Numbered from the stretch's first letter, positions 8,951 through 17,852 are shown. The stretch is DNA of 64,000 bases from Vibrio mediterranei (GCF_900088415.1 NZ_FLLQ01000001.1:310001-374000); one strand, 5' to 3'. Program-made: numbers and translations. Notes: generated from the sequence alone by a model not told the origin.

Positions 8951-10135
8951 TTATTGACTGACAGCAATCAGCGCATTGGCTACATAAGGTAATTGAGACT
9001 CTGATAAGCCAGCGATGTTAATTCGCCCATCGTCTACACCGTAAATAGCAAAGTCGTTACGCAAACGCTGCATTTGCTCTGGTGTAAATCCTAGCACAGT
9101 AAACATGCCTTTGTGAGACATGATAAAGTCAAATTGATCAGATGAATGAGTATTTTTCAATTCTTTACAAAGGCCATCACGCAACGCAACCAGTCGTTGT
9201 TGCATTTCAGTCAGTTCCGTTGACCACATGTTGGTTAAATACTCATCGGCCAAGATGGTTTTAACCAATGCTGCACCATGATCCGGTGGCATTGTGTACG
9301 TCGCTCGAGCTAATGTAAGTAGTTTACCTTTCGCGTTCGCAGCCTCAGTCGCATTTTTACCAATGACGATCGCCGCTCCAGTACGTTCACGATATAGCCC
9401 GAAGTTCTTAGAACATGACGTAGTAAGGAGCATTTCTTCAACATTTTCAGCCATATGTCGAAGACCATATGCATCTTGCTCTAACCCGTCACCGAAGCCT
9501 TGATAAGCGACGTCAACAAATGGTACAAAGCCATTTTTCACGCTTAGCTCTGTGATGGTTTTCCAATCTTCTAGCGATATATCCGCGCCAGTTGGATTGT
9601 GACAACATCCATGAAGCAATACGACATCGCCTTGCCCTGCTTGAGCAATATCAGATAGCATTAAATCACGGTCAACCTGTTTAGTTGCAGGGTCGAAGTA
9701 GCGATAATACTTAACCTGCAGGCCCGCTGCTTCCATTACTGGTTTATGATTTACATAGCTTGGGTTCGAAAGCCAAACCGTTGTCCCTGGCTGAGCGACA
9801 TTGAGTAAATCTCCCAACATGCGCAAACCACCACTCGCGCCCGGAGTTTGAATGACGGACATGCGATCATAAATAGGTGTTTCACCAAACACAACTTTGG
9901 CAATACTTTGGTTAAACTCTTCACACCCAGCAAGACCAACATAAGCTTTAGTCTGTTGTTCAGTAGTGACAATGCGCTGAGCTTCAGCAATGGCTTTCAT
10001 TATTGGAGTTTGCCCGTCACTGTTACGATAAACACCAATGCCTAAATCAACTTTGTCGGCACGCTCATCATTTCTAAAAGCAACGGATAAGGAAAGAATA
10101 GGATCGAGCACTGGCTCGGGTAATTGAGAGAACAT
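8951..10135 (-). CDS. Aromatic/aspartate amino acid aminotransferase (class I)
   Basis: The 394-residue PLP enzyme belongs to the AspC/TyrB subgroup. It has the N-terminal DPILSLSVAFR and KVDLGIGVY, the HGCCHNPTG loop, and the PLP-lysine in TTSCSKNFGLYRERTGA. I chose the ATG at 10135 because family members begin MFxxL; the reading frame runs on to a GTG at 10174 whose extra 13 residues look unrelated. It transfers amino groups between aromatic amino acids or aspartate and 2-oxoglutarate. It follows nrdDG on the same strand, an order I recall from Vibrio second chromosomes. The link to dNTP synthesis is positional only. Confidence 0.93.
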   Translation of the reverse strand: MFSQLPEPVLDPILSLSVAFRNDERADKVDLGIGVYRNSDGQTPIMKAIAEAQRIVTTEQQTKAYVGLAGCEEFNQSIAKVVFGETPIYDRMSVIQTPGASGGLRMLGDLLNVAQPGTTVWLSNPSYVNHKPVMEAAGLQVKYYRYFDPATKQVDRDLMLSDIAQAGQGDVVLLHGCCHNPTGADISLEDWKTITELSVKNGFVPFVDVAYQGFGDGLEQDAYGLRHMAENVEEMLLTTSCSKNFGLYRERTGAAIVIGKNATEAANAKGKLLTLARATYTMPPDHGAALVKTILADEYLTNMWSTELTEMQQRLVALRDGLCKELKNTHSSDQFDFIMSHKGMFTVLGFTPEQMQRLRNDFAIYGVDDGRINIAGLSESQLPYVANALIAVSQ

Positions 10136-10243
10136 GAAAGTCACAACCCTTTGAAATTCAAGTAGTGGCATCACGTTAGCATTAGATTAAAAATATTGAA
10201 ATAGTTTTGTTATAAACAGGATTAATTCGGAGTGTACATAATA

Positions 10244-10262
10244 AGGGAGCATTGCGCTCCCT
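10244..10262 (-). terminator. Hairpin after nrdG, possible terminator
   Basis: Perfect 7-bp stem AGGGAGC / GCTCCCT with a 5-base loop, 9 bases past the nrdG stop on the minus strand. The T-tract after it is poor (TTATTA), so termination may be partial. Confidence 0.6.
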
Positions 10263-10270
10263 CTTTTATA

Positions 10271-10741
10271 TTAAAACTGTTTGAATCGATGAATCACTTG
10301 ATTCGAACTGCCCCGCCATTCTAACTCTGGGTCAGCTAACTCTTTTTCGAATTTACCATCGACAAGCACATCCACTAGGTCAATCACTTGTTGCTGCTCA
10401 GGTGACAGCTCCTGTAACAAATAACCGCTCCAAAGCCAGATATCTTTATCGGGACACTCACGCCTTACTCTTTCCACCAGCTGTAGTACTCGGCTTACAT
10501 TAGACGGGTGTAACGGGTCCCCTCCAGATAACGATAAACCTCTCTTCTTAATACGAGTATCGTTTAGGTCCGCAATGATCCGATCTTCCAACTCATCGGT
10601 AAAGTTATGCCCTGAATGCAAAGACCATGTCGCTTGGTTATAGCAGCCTCGACATTGGTGAACACAGCCCGAAACAAAGAGAGTACAACGCGTACCAGGT
10701 CCATTGACTACGTCGATAGGATGATACTGATGATAATTCAT
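10271..10741 (-). CDS. nrdG: Anaerobic ribonucleotide reductase activating protein NrdG
   Basis: The 156-residue radical-SAM activase installs the glycyl radical on NrdD. The iron-sulfur cysteines are in SGCVHQCRGCYN (CX3CX2C, the NrdG spacing), and the SAM-binding glycine stretch is GLSLSGGDPLHPSNV. It follows nrdD by about 30 bases on the same strand, so the two form one transcript. The enzyme is oxygen-sensitive, in keeping with the FNR box upstream of nrdD. Confidence 0.96.
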   Translation of the reverse strand: MNYHQYHPIDVVNGPGTRCTLFVSGCVHQCRGCYNQATWSLHSGHNFTDELEDRIIADLNDTRIKKRGLSLSGGDPLHPSNVSRVLQLVERVRRECPDKDIWLWSGYLLQELSPEQQQVIDLVDVLVDGKFEKELADPELEWRGSSNQVIHRFKQF

Positions 10742-10774
10742 ATATTGACTCTCTTGGTTCTTAGTAAATTGATA

Positions 10775-12895
10775 TTAAAGGTGCTTAACGCGACGTTTAA
10801 CTTCTTCTTGTTTACCAAAGTTAAATGGACGCGCATCTGGACTACCTAAATAACCGCATACACGACGTGTTACTGAGACTCGGGTAGAGTCGTGGTTGCC
10901 ACATTTAGGGCAAGTGAAGCCTTTGCTAGTACAGTCAAACTCTCCCATGTAGCCACACTCATAACACTCATCAATCGGTGTATTCGTACCATAGTAAGGA
11001 ACGCGTGTGTAACTGTAGTCCCATACATTCTCTAAAGCTTCAATGTTACGCTGCATGTTTGGGAATTCGCCGTAACAAATGAAACCACCAGAGGAAATTT
11101 CTGGGTAAGGCATTTCAAAGTCAATCTTGTCGTATGGATTAACTTTCTTTTGCACGTCGAGGTGGAAGCTATTGGTGTAGTAGCCTTTGTCTGTCACCCC
11201 TTCGATGATCCCAAACTCTTTAGTATCAATTTGGCAGAAACGACTACATAAGTTTTCACTTGGTGTACCGTACAAGCTAAATGCGTAGCCGGTTTCTTCA
11301 GCCCATTGGTTTACCACTTGCTTCATATGTTTAATAACATCAAGCGCCATGTCGCGCATAGTATTGTCATCGTACATATGAACATCATTACCAAATAGAG
11401 CCGTAACCATCTCATGAATACCAATGTAACCAAGAGAAATTGATGCACGACCATTCTTAAAAATCGGTGCGATAGAGTCGTCTGCTTTTAGACGTACACC
11501 ACATGCGCCTTCCATATAAAGGATTGGGGCAACACGAGCCTTAACTTTCTCTAGACGACTAATACGAGTTTCAAGAGCTTTACGCGCCAGCACTAAACGG
11601 TCGTTCAATAACTCATAAAACTTCTCAACACTACCATTGGCTTTGATAGCAATGCGAGGAAGGTTCAAGCTCACAACACCTAGGTTATTGCGTCCTTCAT
11701 GTTGAAGTTCACCGTTTTCTTCGTAAGTACCAAGGAAACTACGGCAGCCCATCGGAGTTTTAAATGACCCCGTTACTTCAACCACTTTATCGTAGTTTAA
11801 AATATCTGGGTACATACGCTTAGACGCACACTCTAACGCTAGCTGCTTAACATCGTAGTTTGGATCCTCAGACTTATGATTTAAGCCATCTTTGATCGCA
11901 AACACCAATTTAGGGAAGACTGCTGTCTTGCTGTTTTTACCAAGACCAGCAATTCGATTCTTCAGAATCGACTGTTGGATTAGTTTTGACTCCCAACTCG
12001 TACCAAGTCCAAAACCGAAGGTAACAAATGGTGTTTGACCATTGGCAGTGTGCAAGGTGTTGACTTCGTACTCTAATGATTGGAATGCGTCATAACATTC
12101 TTTCTCCGTACGAGCTTGAGCAAATGCTTCAGGCTGGTGAATGTCCCACTCTTGAGCAATTTGAAGGTGTTTGTCATAGCTTGCTTTTACGTAAGGCGCT
12201 AACACTTCATCAATACGGTTAATCGTTGTGCCACCATAAATATGACTTGCCACTTGAGCAATAATCTGTGCGGTTACAGCTGTAGCAGTTGAAATTGATT
12301 TAGGAGTATCAATCTCAGCATTACCCATCTTAAAGCCATGCGTTAACATGCCTTTTAAATCAATGAGCATACAGTTAAACATCGGGAAGAAAGGCGCGTA
12401 ATCAAGATCGTGATAATGGATGTCGCCTTCGTCGTGTGCTTGCACAACGTCCCTAGGAAGAATTCGAGTCTTCGCATAGTGTTTAGCGACGATACCCGCC
12501 AACAAATCACGCTGCGTCGGGATAACCTTGCCATCTTTATTAGCGTTCTCATTAAGAAGATCGGCGTTGCTTTCTTCAATCAGACCTTCGATCTCTTTAG
12601 TCAGAGCGCTTTTCTTTTCACGAGCAATATCACGGTCATGACGATATTCAATGTACGAACGAGCAAGTCCTTTATATGGACCTTGCATTAGTTCATTCTC
12701 TACCGCTGTTTGAATTTCTTGAATGTCTACATGTTCGCAATCCTGCAGTTTGAGCTCTACCGCTAAAGCCACATTTTTAGCGTAGATTTCGAGCTCTTTA
12801 TCTGCATGTTCCGCCGCACTTACCACAGCAGCTTCAATACGATCCTTTGTAAACGGAGCACGAGAGCCGTCTCTCTTGATTACGATTGTTTTCAC
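10775..12895 (-). CDS. nrdD: Anaerobic ribonucleoside-triphosphate reductase NrdD
   Basis: The 706-residue class III reductase makes dNTPs from NTPs without oxygen, with formate as reductant. An N-terminal ATP-cone (IKRDGSRAPFTKDRIEAAV) gives allosteric control. The C-terminus has the zinc cysteines DECYECG and FTCPKCGNHD, followed by the radical loop RRVCGYLGS with Gly681 as radical carrier. Length and motifs are complete. The promoter region holds two NrdR boxes and one FNR box, annotated separately. Confidence 0.97.
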   Translation of the reverse strand: MKTIVIKRDGSRAPFTKDRIEAAVVSAAEHADKELEIYAKNVALAVELKLQDCEHVDIQEIQTAVENELMQGPYKGLARSYIEYRHDRDIAREKKSALTKEIEGLIEESNADLLNENANKDGKVIPTQRDLLAGIVAKHYAKTRILPRDVVQAHDEGDIHYHDLDYAPFFPMFNCMLIDLKGMLTHGFKMGNAEIDTPKSISTATAVTAQIIAQVASHIYGGTTINRIDEVLAPYVKASYDKHLQIAQEWDIHQPEAFAQARTEKECYDAFQSLEYEVNTLHTANGQTPFVTFGFGLGTSWESKLIQQSILKNRIAGLGKNSKTAVFPKLVFAIKDGLNHKSEDPNYDVKQLALECASKRMYPDILNYDKVVEVTGSFKTPMGCRSFLGTYEENGELQHEGRNNLGVVSLNLPRIAIKANGSVEKFYELLNDRLVLARKALETRISRLEKVKARVAPILYMEGACGVRLKADDSIAPIFKNGRASISLGYIGIHEMVTALFGNDVHMYDDNTMRDMALDVIKHMKQVVNQWAEETGYAFSLYGTPSENLCSRFCQIDTKEFGIIEGVTDKGYYTNSFHLDVQKKVNPYDKIDFEMPYPEISSGGFICYGEFPNMQRNIEALENVWDYSYTRVPYYGTNTPIDECYECGYMGEFDCTSKGFTCPKCGNHDSTRVSVTRRVCGYLGSPDARPFNFGKQEEVKRRVKHL

Positions 12896-12939
12896 CCTTT
12901 CTCCTTACCCAAAGTATACTCACAGAGTTATCCACAAAC

Positions 12940-12955
12940 ACACTATATAGGGTTG
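12940..12955 (-). promoter_or_regulatory. NrdR box 1 upstream of nrdD
   Basis: ACACTATATAGGGTTG fits the NrdR consensus acaCwAtATaTwGtgt at 12 of 16 positions, with the outer conserved C and G kept. It lies about 45 bases before the nrdD start. Confidence 0.75.
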
Positions 12956-12970
12956 TTACTTTTTATTCTG

Positions 12971-12986
12971 ACACAATATATTGTGG
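12971..12986 (-). promoter_or_regulatory. NrdR box 2 upstream of nrdD
   Basis: ACACAATATATTGTGG matches the NrdR consensus at 15 of 16 positions. It starts exactly 31 bases after box 1 starts, the three-helical-turn spacing typical of NrdR box pairs. NrdR, an ATP/dATP-sensing repressor, is expected to bind both. Confidence 0.9.
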
Positions 12987-13017
12987 TGTATTTAACGAAA
13001 AGCACCAAATCAAAGTA

Positions 13018-13031
13018 TTGATTCAGATCAA
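13018..13031 (-). promoter_or_regulatory. FNR box upstream of nrdD
   Basis: TTGATTCAGATCAA is a perfect match to TTGATNNNNATCAA. Its centre is about 130 bases upstream of the nrdD start. If it acts at -41.5, transcription would start near 12983, inside NrdR box 2, so NrdR would block the start site. The geometry is inferred. Confidence 0.85.
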
Positions 13032-13179
13032 TAAAAATTGGCTACTGAGCAAGAAGAATTCGATCTAGATGAAGTAGATCTCATATGAAGGAAAAACAAA
13101 ATTTGTCACGAAATTTAACGCATTTTCGGTTGCAATTTTAGTAACGCTTGCGGCACATTGGCTGTGAGGGAATTTTAAA

Positions 13180-14085
13180 ATGGCAAGCACGATGAAAAGA
13201 ACATTAAGTTATTATAAGTGGTTATTTTCTTTAGTAATGGGAATATCACTTTTTCCTACATTTGTCTCTGCGACAACGCTGACCACATGGAATATTGAAT
13301 GGTTAACGCTTAATCCCTCATCAAAGTTCGAAGCAAGTCAAAGGGGCAAGGACGACTTTCTCGCTTTAGCACGTCAATTTGAAGTCCTTTCCCCTTCTGT
13401 GTTAGCGTTTCAAGAAGTAGATAGCCAGGAAGCCATCCGTAAAATAGTTGGCAACGATTACGACATTTATTTGTCGGATCGTGCACTGCCATCTAATAAA
13501 CAACATCAATTCTCCGCGATTAACCAATACACTGGCTTCGCTGTGAAAAAGGGTTTGTCCATCAAAGACGCAGCGGACTTCCCTCTTAGTACAGGTAGTA
13601 AACTAAGATTTGCTTCTGCAATCAAACTTAACGTGGACAACAAAACAATAAACCTGTTGTCAGTACACTTAAAAGCCGGTTGCTCGGGAAAATTCGTCAA
13701 TCAAAACTCATGTCATACTTTAAAAAAACAAGGAAAAGTCATAAATAGTTGGCTAAAGCAGGTCGAACAACAAAATGAGCTATACATTGTGTTAGGTGAT
13801 TTCAATCACAACCTAGCCTATAAAAGCGATTGGTTATGGAAGATAATCACCAATGGTCTAGATACTGCGCCGCGTTTAACCTCTCAGCAAACTAAAGCCA
13901 CGTGTAAAGTAAAATCTCGCAAGAATAACGGCAAAACACACCAATTTCGCTCTCTAATCGATCACATCATCGTCAGTCCAGAGTTAAGAACAAGTCCTGC
14001 TGTTCAAAGTCTCATGCCAGTCGAGGACGTGCTAAAGTACCAAATGAGTGATCACTGCCCTTTATCGATAAAGTTGTATGATTAA
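13180..14085 (+). CDS. Secreted endonuclease/exonuclease/phosphatase-family protein
   Basis: The 301-residue protein has an N-terminal signal segment (about residues 5-31, ending FVSA) and then an EEP fold. Core motifs are present: TTWNIEWL, FQEVDS (metal Glu), SVHLKAGC (catalytic His), VLGDFNHN (Asp/Asn) and MSDHCPLS (terminal Asp-His). Cysteines around residues 167-177 could form a disulfide, fitting an exported enzyme. Likely substrates are extracellular DNA or phosphodiesters, but the family also holds sphingomyelinases and phosphatases. The gene stands alone, divergent from nrdD. Confidence 0.85.
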   Translation: MASTMKRTLSYYKWLFSLVMGISLFPTFVSATTLTTWNIEWLTLNPSSKFEASQRGKDDFLALARQFEVLSPSVLAFQEVDSQEAIRKIVGNDYDIYLSDRALPSNKQHQFSAINQYTGFAVKKGLSIKDAADFPLSTGSKLRFASAIKLNVDNKTINLLSVHLKAGCSGKFVNQNSCHTLKKQGKVINSWLKQVEQQNELYIVLGDFNHNLAYKSDWLWKIITNGLDTAPRLTSQQTKATCKVKSRKNNGKTHQFRSLIDHIIVSPELRTSPAVQSLMPVEDVLKYQMSDHCPLSIKLYD

Positions 14086-14226
14086 CTAGAGATGACATTT
14101 CCAATTTCGATGTTTACAGTATTTTGGTTATTACTTTAGCCCAAACTTCAAGAGTGCTCTTCTTAGTGGACATAGCACTGTAATGTCACTTTAGTTGAGG
14201 AGTAATCCAATAAATACGATAAGCCA

Positions 14227-14661
14227 CTACGCTGCTTGTTTTCCGTTTTCTTTCCTCGAGATATTATCGCCAATGAACATACCAACCAACATAGTGACAG
14301 CAAAACCCAAGACGCTATAACTGCCGTTTGCCATCGATGCAATTGCGGGTCCCGGGCAGATACCTGCAATCCCCCAACCTAAGCCAAACAGAGCGGCACC
14401 GCTTAGTAGCTGACCATCAATTTTCTTGTTGTCCGACAAGCCGAATGAATCTGCACATACTGGCTCCTTTCTTTTGCGGATGATTAGCCAATAGCTTGGT
14501 GAAAATACCAATAATGCTCCACCCATTACAAACGCCAAATCTGGTGACCAATGTCCAGTAACGTCCAGAAAAGCAATGACATTCTTTGGATCACTCATGC
14601 CTGAGATGATCATACCTGCGCCAAATAGCAAACCTGCAACAATGGATATCAACCTTTGCAT
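14227..14661 (-). CDS. YeeE/YedE sulfur-transporter half (PmpB-like)
   Basis: The 144-residue integral membrane protein has four hydrophobic segments and carries FGAGMIISGMSDP and GIAGICPGPAIAS, the second repeat signature of the YeeE/YedE (thiosulfate/sulfur-compound) transporter fold. The ATG at 14661 is chosen because AGGAG sits just upstream; the open frame extends to 14772 but would overlap the neighbouring half-gene. It lies 11 bases after that gene, so the two halves should be made together and form one transporter. Confidence 0.9.
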   Translation of the reverse strand: MQRLISIVAGLLFGAGMIISGMSDPKNVIAFLDVTGHWSPDLAFVMGGALLVFSPSYWLIIRKRKEPVCADSFGLSDNKKIDGQLLSGAALFGLGWGIAGICPGPAIASMANGSYSVLGFAVTMLVGMFIGDNISRKENGKQAA

Positions 14662-14672
14662 ATTCAAAACTC

Positions 14673-15089
14673 CTAAAGCACGTGTGTCATAACAAATGTG
14701 GTTATCATGGCCACCGCCATAAAGGTTACAGTCGCCATTACTGATCGAACAGACAATCGACCCATTCCGCAAATACCATGACCACTTGTACAGCCATTAC
14801 CTAATTTAGTACCTATACCCACGAGTAAACCTGAGATAAGAACTAATGGCGTTGACACCACCATAGAAACAGGGCCTAACCCAAACCACTTTGCGGTGGC
14901 TACTCCACCGACAACCATCCCCATGACGAACAATACACGCCAGCTTGTATCGCCAGCTCTTCCTTTATAGATCTTGCTCACTATGCCGCTAATACCTGCT
15001 ACTTTGCCGTTGAACAATAACAAAATTGTCGCGGAAAGCCCTAGCATCATGCCGCCTAATAACGATGTCCACGGAATTGAAAACTCCAT
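14673..15089 (-). CDS. YeeE/YedE sulfur-transporter half (PmpA-like)
   Basis: The 138-residue membrane protein has about four segments. The conserved cysteines are in GNGCTSGHGICGMGRLS, the first-repeat signature of YeeE/YedE proteins, whose Cys residues pass the sulfur species. Together with the downstream half it makes a complete two-gene transporter. It follows the ArsR-type regulator gene by 90 bases on the same strand. The context of persulfide reductase and sensor suggests movement of sulfane sulfur or thiosulfate. Confidence 0.9.
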   Translation of the reverse strand: MEFSIPWTSLLGGMMLGLSATILLLFNGKVAGISGIVSKIYKGRAGDTSWRVLFVMGMVVGGVATAKWFGLGPVSMVVSTPLVLISGLLVGIGTKLGNGCTSGHGICGMGRLSVRSVMATVTFMAVAMITTFVMTHVL

Positions 15090-15179
15090 TGTTACCTCAC
15101 TAAGAGTTAAATCTAAAAATAATGTAAGTGGCGAAACTTAACGAAAAATTTCGCAAATTAAACCCACTCCAGAAAAGCC

Positions 15180-15518
15180 CTATCCATGGCAATACAAACT
15201 ATGTAATTGGCTTATAAGCCCTGCAACTCTCTGATCTTTTAAAGAGTAATAGACATGTTGAGCTTCTTTTCTTATCTCTACTAACCCTGCTTTCTTTAAT
15301 ACAGACAGATGTTGAGAGAAAGCCGATTGACTTAAGTTTGAGTTGGACTGAAGCTGGCCTGCACCTTGTTCGCCATCAACAAGCTGGCATAAAACAAATA
15401 GTCTGTCAGGGTGTGATAATGTTTTGAGTACATCCGCTACATCGATGACTCGGCTTTTCATTTCCATTAAGTCCACAACGGTAGTCTCCACGATTCTATC
15501 ATTTTTCATAGCGCGCAT
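15180..15518 (-). CDS. ArsR-family regulator, probable persulfide sensor (BigR/SqrR/HlyU type)
   Basis: The 112-residue winged-helix repressor contains the recognition helix region SNLSQSAFSQHLSVLKKAGL. Two cysteines sit where BigR/SqrR sensors have theirs: one in the alpha-2 region (LFVLCQLVDGE) and one at the C-terminal end (LHSLYCHG). In those proteins the pair forms a tetrasulfide bridge and releases DNA. It lacks the metal-site CxC of true ArsR. It is divergent from the CoA-disulfide reductase gene and upstream of the transporter halves, so it probably controls both through the palindromes in the shared promoter. Confidence 0.82.
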   Translation of the reverse strand: MRAMKNDRIVETTVVDLMEMKSRVIDVADVLKTLSHPDRLFVLCQLVDGEQGAGQLQSNSNLSQSAFSQHLSVLKKAGLVEIRKEAQHVYYSLKDQRVAGLISQLHSLYCHG

Positions 15519-15544
15519 TATCTATCCAACTCATTACTTTAGTC

Positions 15545-15561
15545 AATGCTTAATTAGCATT
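15545..15561. promoter_or_regulatory. Palindrome in the persulfide-module promoter, candidate operator
   Basis: Perfect inverted repeat AATGCT-TAATT-AGCATT, 26 bases upstream of the ArsR-type gene. Its position fits autoregulation; the binding protein is inferred. Confidence 0.5.
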
Positions 15562-15582
15562 TTAATATTTAGTTAATTTTAC

Positions 15583-15598
15583 ATTAGACTTTTCTAAT
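15583..15598. promoter_or_regulatory. Second palindrome in the persulfide-module promoter, candidate BigR/SqrR-type operator
   Basis: Perfect inverted repeat ATTAGA-CTTT-TCTAAT. AT-rich TTAG/CTAA arms resemble operators described for the BigR group. It lies about midway between the divergent genes. Confidence 0.6.
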
Positions 15599-15679
15599 TT
15601 TATTGATATAGTAACGACAAATGAACATTGAATGCGCGTTTAGGACATCGTACCTAAACGACACTGACAGAGGTAAAGT

Positions 15680-17383
15680 ATGACTAAGATTTTAATCGTA
15701 GGCGGAGTTGCAGGTGGCGCATCTGCAGCAGCAAGAGCTCGACGTTTGAGTGAAGAAGCCGAAATTATTATGTTTGAGCGCGGACCTTTCGTTTCATTCG
15801 CAAATTGTGGTCTTCCCTATCACATAGGTGGAGATATCACCGACCGTTCAAAGTTATTACTTCAAACTCCAGAGAGTTTCCTCGCTCGTTTTAATGTTGA
15901 CGTTCGTGTTATGAACGAAGTCATTTCCATCGATAAACAGAACAAATTTGTTACTGTTCGCAATCTCGTTGATGGTAATGAATATTCTGAAAGTTATGAC
16001 TTTCTATTGCTAAGTCCTGGCGCTGCTCCATTTGTACCGACCATACCGGGCATTGATAACCCATTGACTCATACCCTTCGCAATATCCCTGATATGGATC
16101 GAATCATAAAGACGATTCAAATGAATAAGCCTGAGCATGCGACAGTCGTTGGCGGTGGCTTTATCGGGCTAGAAATGATGGAGGCGTTCCAACAGCTAGG
16201 AATCAGTACCACCTTAATTGAAATGGCTGATCAGGTGATGACTCCCGTTGATAAAGAAATGGCAGGTTTTGCACATGCAGAGATTAAACAAAGAGGCGTT
16301 GATCTCAGGTTGAGTGCAGCACTTGAATCTGTTGAGTATATTCCAAATGAACATATTGCCGATCAAAATGCAGGAGAGTTAAACGAACATCAACATTTGC
16401 AAGGCAAGTTACGTTTAACATTAAACAATGGCGATGCCTTAAACACTGATATGCTTATCATGTCTATTGGTGTCAGACCTGAAAATACCCTAGCCCAAAA
16501 CGCAGACCTCGAACTTGGTGCGTTTGGTGGTATCTCGGTCAACGAACACCTACAAACCAGCGACCCGTATATTTATGCAGTAGGCGATGCTGTTGAAGAT
16601 CCTGATTTCATCACAGGAAAACCTAGCTTCGTTCCGTTAGCTGGGCCTGCTAATCGTCAAGGTCGGATGGCTGCTGACAACATGTTAGGCCGTAAAGAGA
16701 GTTATCAAGGCACACAAGGTACTGCGATTGTTAAGATCTTCGATCTTGCTGTAGCGTCCGTGGGTAAAAACGAAAAGTTGCTTAAACGTGATAATATCGC
16801 GTACGAGAAAGTATACGTACATACCGCTAGTCATGCCGGTTATTACCCTGGTTCGGAAATAGTCTCGTTAAAGCTATTGTTTAGCCCCGAAACTGGCAAA
16901 ATTCTTGGTGCGCAAGCAGCAGGAAAAGACGGCATTGATAAACGTATCGATGTTTTAGCTGTGGCTCAACGTGCAGGAATGACCGTAGAGCAGCTACAAC
17001 ATCTTGAACTAACTTACGCTCCTCCTTATGGCAGCGCCAAAGATGTCATCAACCAAGCAGCCTTCGTTGCCAATAATATTTTAAAAGGTGATGCAACACC
17101 GATACATTTCGATGAAATAGTTAATTTGAGCGACAACCAGTTGTTGCTGGATGTACGTAATCCAGGTGAGTTAGAAAACGTTGGTTTCATTGACGGCGCA
17201 ATTAATATACCGGTAGATCAGCTGCGCCAACGTATGGATGAGCTTCCTAAAGATAAAGAGATCATTATTTACTGCCAAGTGGGGTTACGCGGTAACGTTG
17301 CATATCGTCAATTAGTGAATAATGGCTATAAAGCGAAGAACTTAATTGGGGGCTACCGAACCTTTAAGTTTGCACAGGCATAG
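15680..17383 (+). CDS. CoA-disulfide/persulfide reductase with C-terminal rhodanese domain
   Basis: The 567-residue flavoprotein has an FAD-binding GGVAGGASAAARARR at the N-terminus, the single active-site Cys in SFANCGLPYHIGG (about residue 43), and an NAD(P)H-binding VVGGGFIGLEMMEA. The dimerisation domain follows. From about residue 470 a rhodanese domain carries its own Cys in IIYCQVGLRGNVA. This is the CoADR-Rhd/Npsr architecture, which reduces CoA persulfide or polysulfide with NADH. It is a single-gene unit divergent from the sensor and transporter genes. Confidence 0.93.
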   Translation: MTKILIVGGVAGGASAAARARRLSEEAEIIMFERGPFVSFANCGLPYHIGGDITDRSKLLLQTPESFLARFNVDVRVMNEVISIDKQNKFVTVRNLVDGNEYSESYDFLLLSPGAAPFVPTIPGIDNPLTHTLRNIPDMDRIIKTIQMNKPEHATVVGGGFIGLEMMEAFQQLGISTTLIEMADQVMTPVDKEMAGFAHAEIKQRGVDLRLSAALESVEYIPNEHIADQNAGELNEHQHLQGKLRLTLNNGDALNTDMLIMSIGVRPENTLAQNADLELGAFGGISVNEHLQTSDPYIYAVGDAVEDPDFITGKPSFVPLAGPANRQGRMAADNMLGRKESYQGTQGTAIVKIFDLAVASVGKNEKLLKRDNIAYEKVYVHTASHAGYYPGSEIVSLKLLFSPETGKILGAQAAGKDGIDKRIDVLAVAQRAGMTVEQLQHLELTYAPPYGSAKDVINQAAFVANNILKGDATPIHFDEIVNLSDNQLLLDVRNPGELENVGFIDGAINIPVDQLRQRMDELPKDKEIIIYCQVGLRGNVAYRQLVNNGYKAKNLIGGYRTFKFAQA

Positions 17384-17406
17384 CGCTACCTATTTAATCT
17401 AAATCA

Positions 17407-17435
17407 AAAGGAGCACTCAAAGAGTGCTCCTTTTT
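17407..17435. terminator. Bidirectional terminator after the persulfide reductase gene
   Basis: Stem AAAGGAGCACTC / GAGTGCTCCTTT with a 3-base loop and T-run. It separates the reductase gene from the convergent cytochrome b562 gene. Confidence 0.9.
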
Positions 17436-17456
17436 AATGTCCGAATTCGATATCAG

Positions 17457-17852
17457 TTAACCAAACAGACGCTTCCAAATGCTTGGATTACGCTTGTCAT
17501 GGTACTCCAATCTCAAGCTGTCCACTTCACGTAATGATTGCTTGGCCGCTTCAAGGTCACCCTGATCCAGTTCCGCATTGACTTCACTTACCGCGCCTGA
17601 CAGCTTTTTGAAACCTTCCAAATACAATTCTGTTTTCTCTGGTGGATAATCACCTTGCTTTGAGTCGGCAATTAGATTTTCCAAATCAAGTACTGGTTTG
17701 CGCATTTCGTCAATGGACTGAGCTTCTGCTGCTTGTTTAAATGCTAACTTCATGGCTTGCATGTTCTTCTTGAGGTCCACCTCCTCTGCTAGAGCACTAG
17801 TAGAAAATAAAAGAACTGATGTAAGCAGGCTAGCCGTAGTTATTTTTATCAT
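17457..17852 (-). CDS. Cytochrome b562 family protein
   Basis: The 131-residue product has a signal peptide (MIKITTASLLTSVLLFSTSA, then LA) and a mature four-helix bundle of about 108 residues, the size of E. coli cytochrome b562. The haem ligands are placed as expected: Met in KKNMQAMKLAF near the mature N-terminus and His in LEYHDKRNP near the C-terminus. It is a periplasmic haem-b protein without a known essential partner. The extra tail NPSIWKRLFG is longer than in E. coli. Confidence 0.85.
   Translation of the reverse strand: MIKITTASLLTSVLLFSTSALAEEVDLKKNMQAMKLAFKQAAEAQSIDEMRKPVLDLENLIADSKQGDYPPEKTELYLEGFKKLSGAVSEVNAELDQGDLEAAKQSLREVDSLRLEYHDKRNPSIWKRLFG

Noticed and set aside
9751..9990. 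Alternate-frame ORF inside the aminotransferase gene
   Set aside because: The main frame has complete family motifs; the shadow frame has none.
13065..13083. GATCTA / TAGATC repeat between nrdD and the nuclease gene
   Set aside because: Six-base arms with a 7-base spacer are short enough to occur by chance and no protein is known for it.
14163..14369. Leftward frame overlapping the YeeE/YedE half-gene
   Set aside because: It is a shifted frame of the transporter gene, not an independent product.
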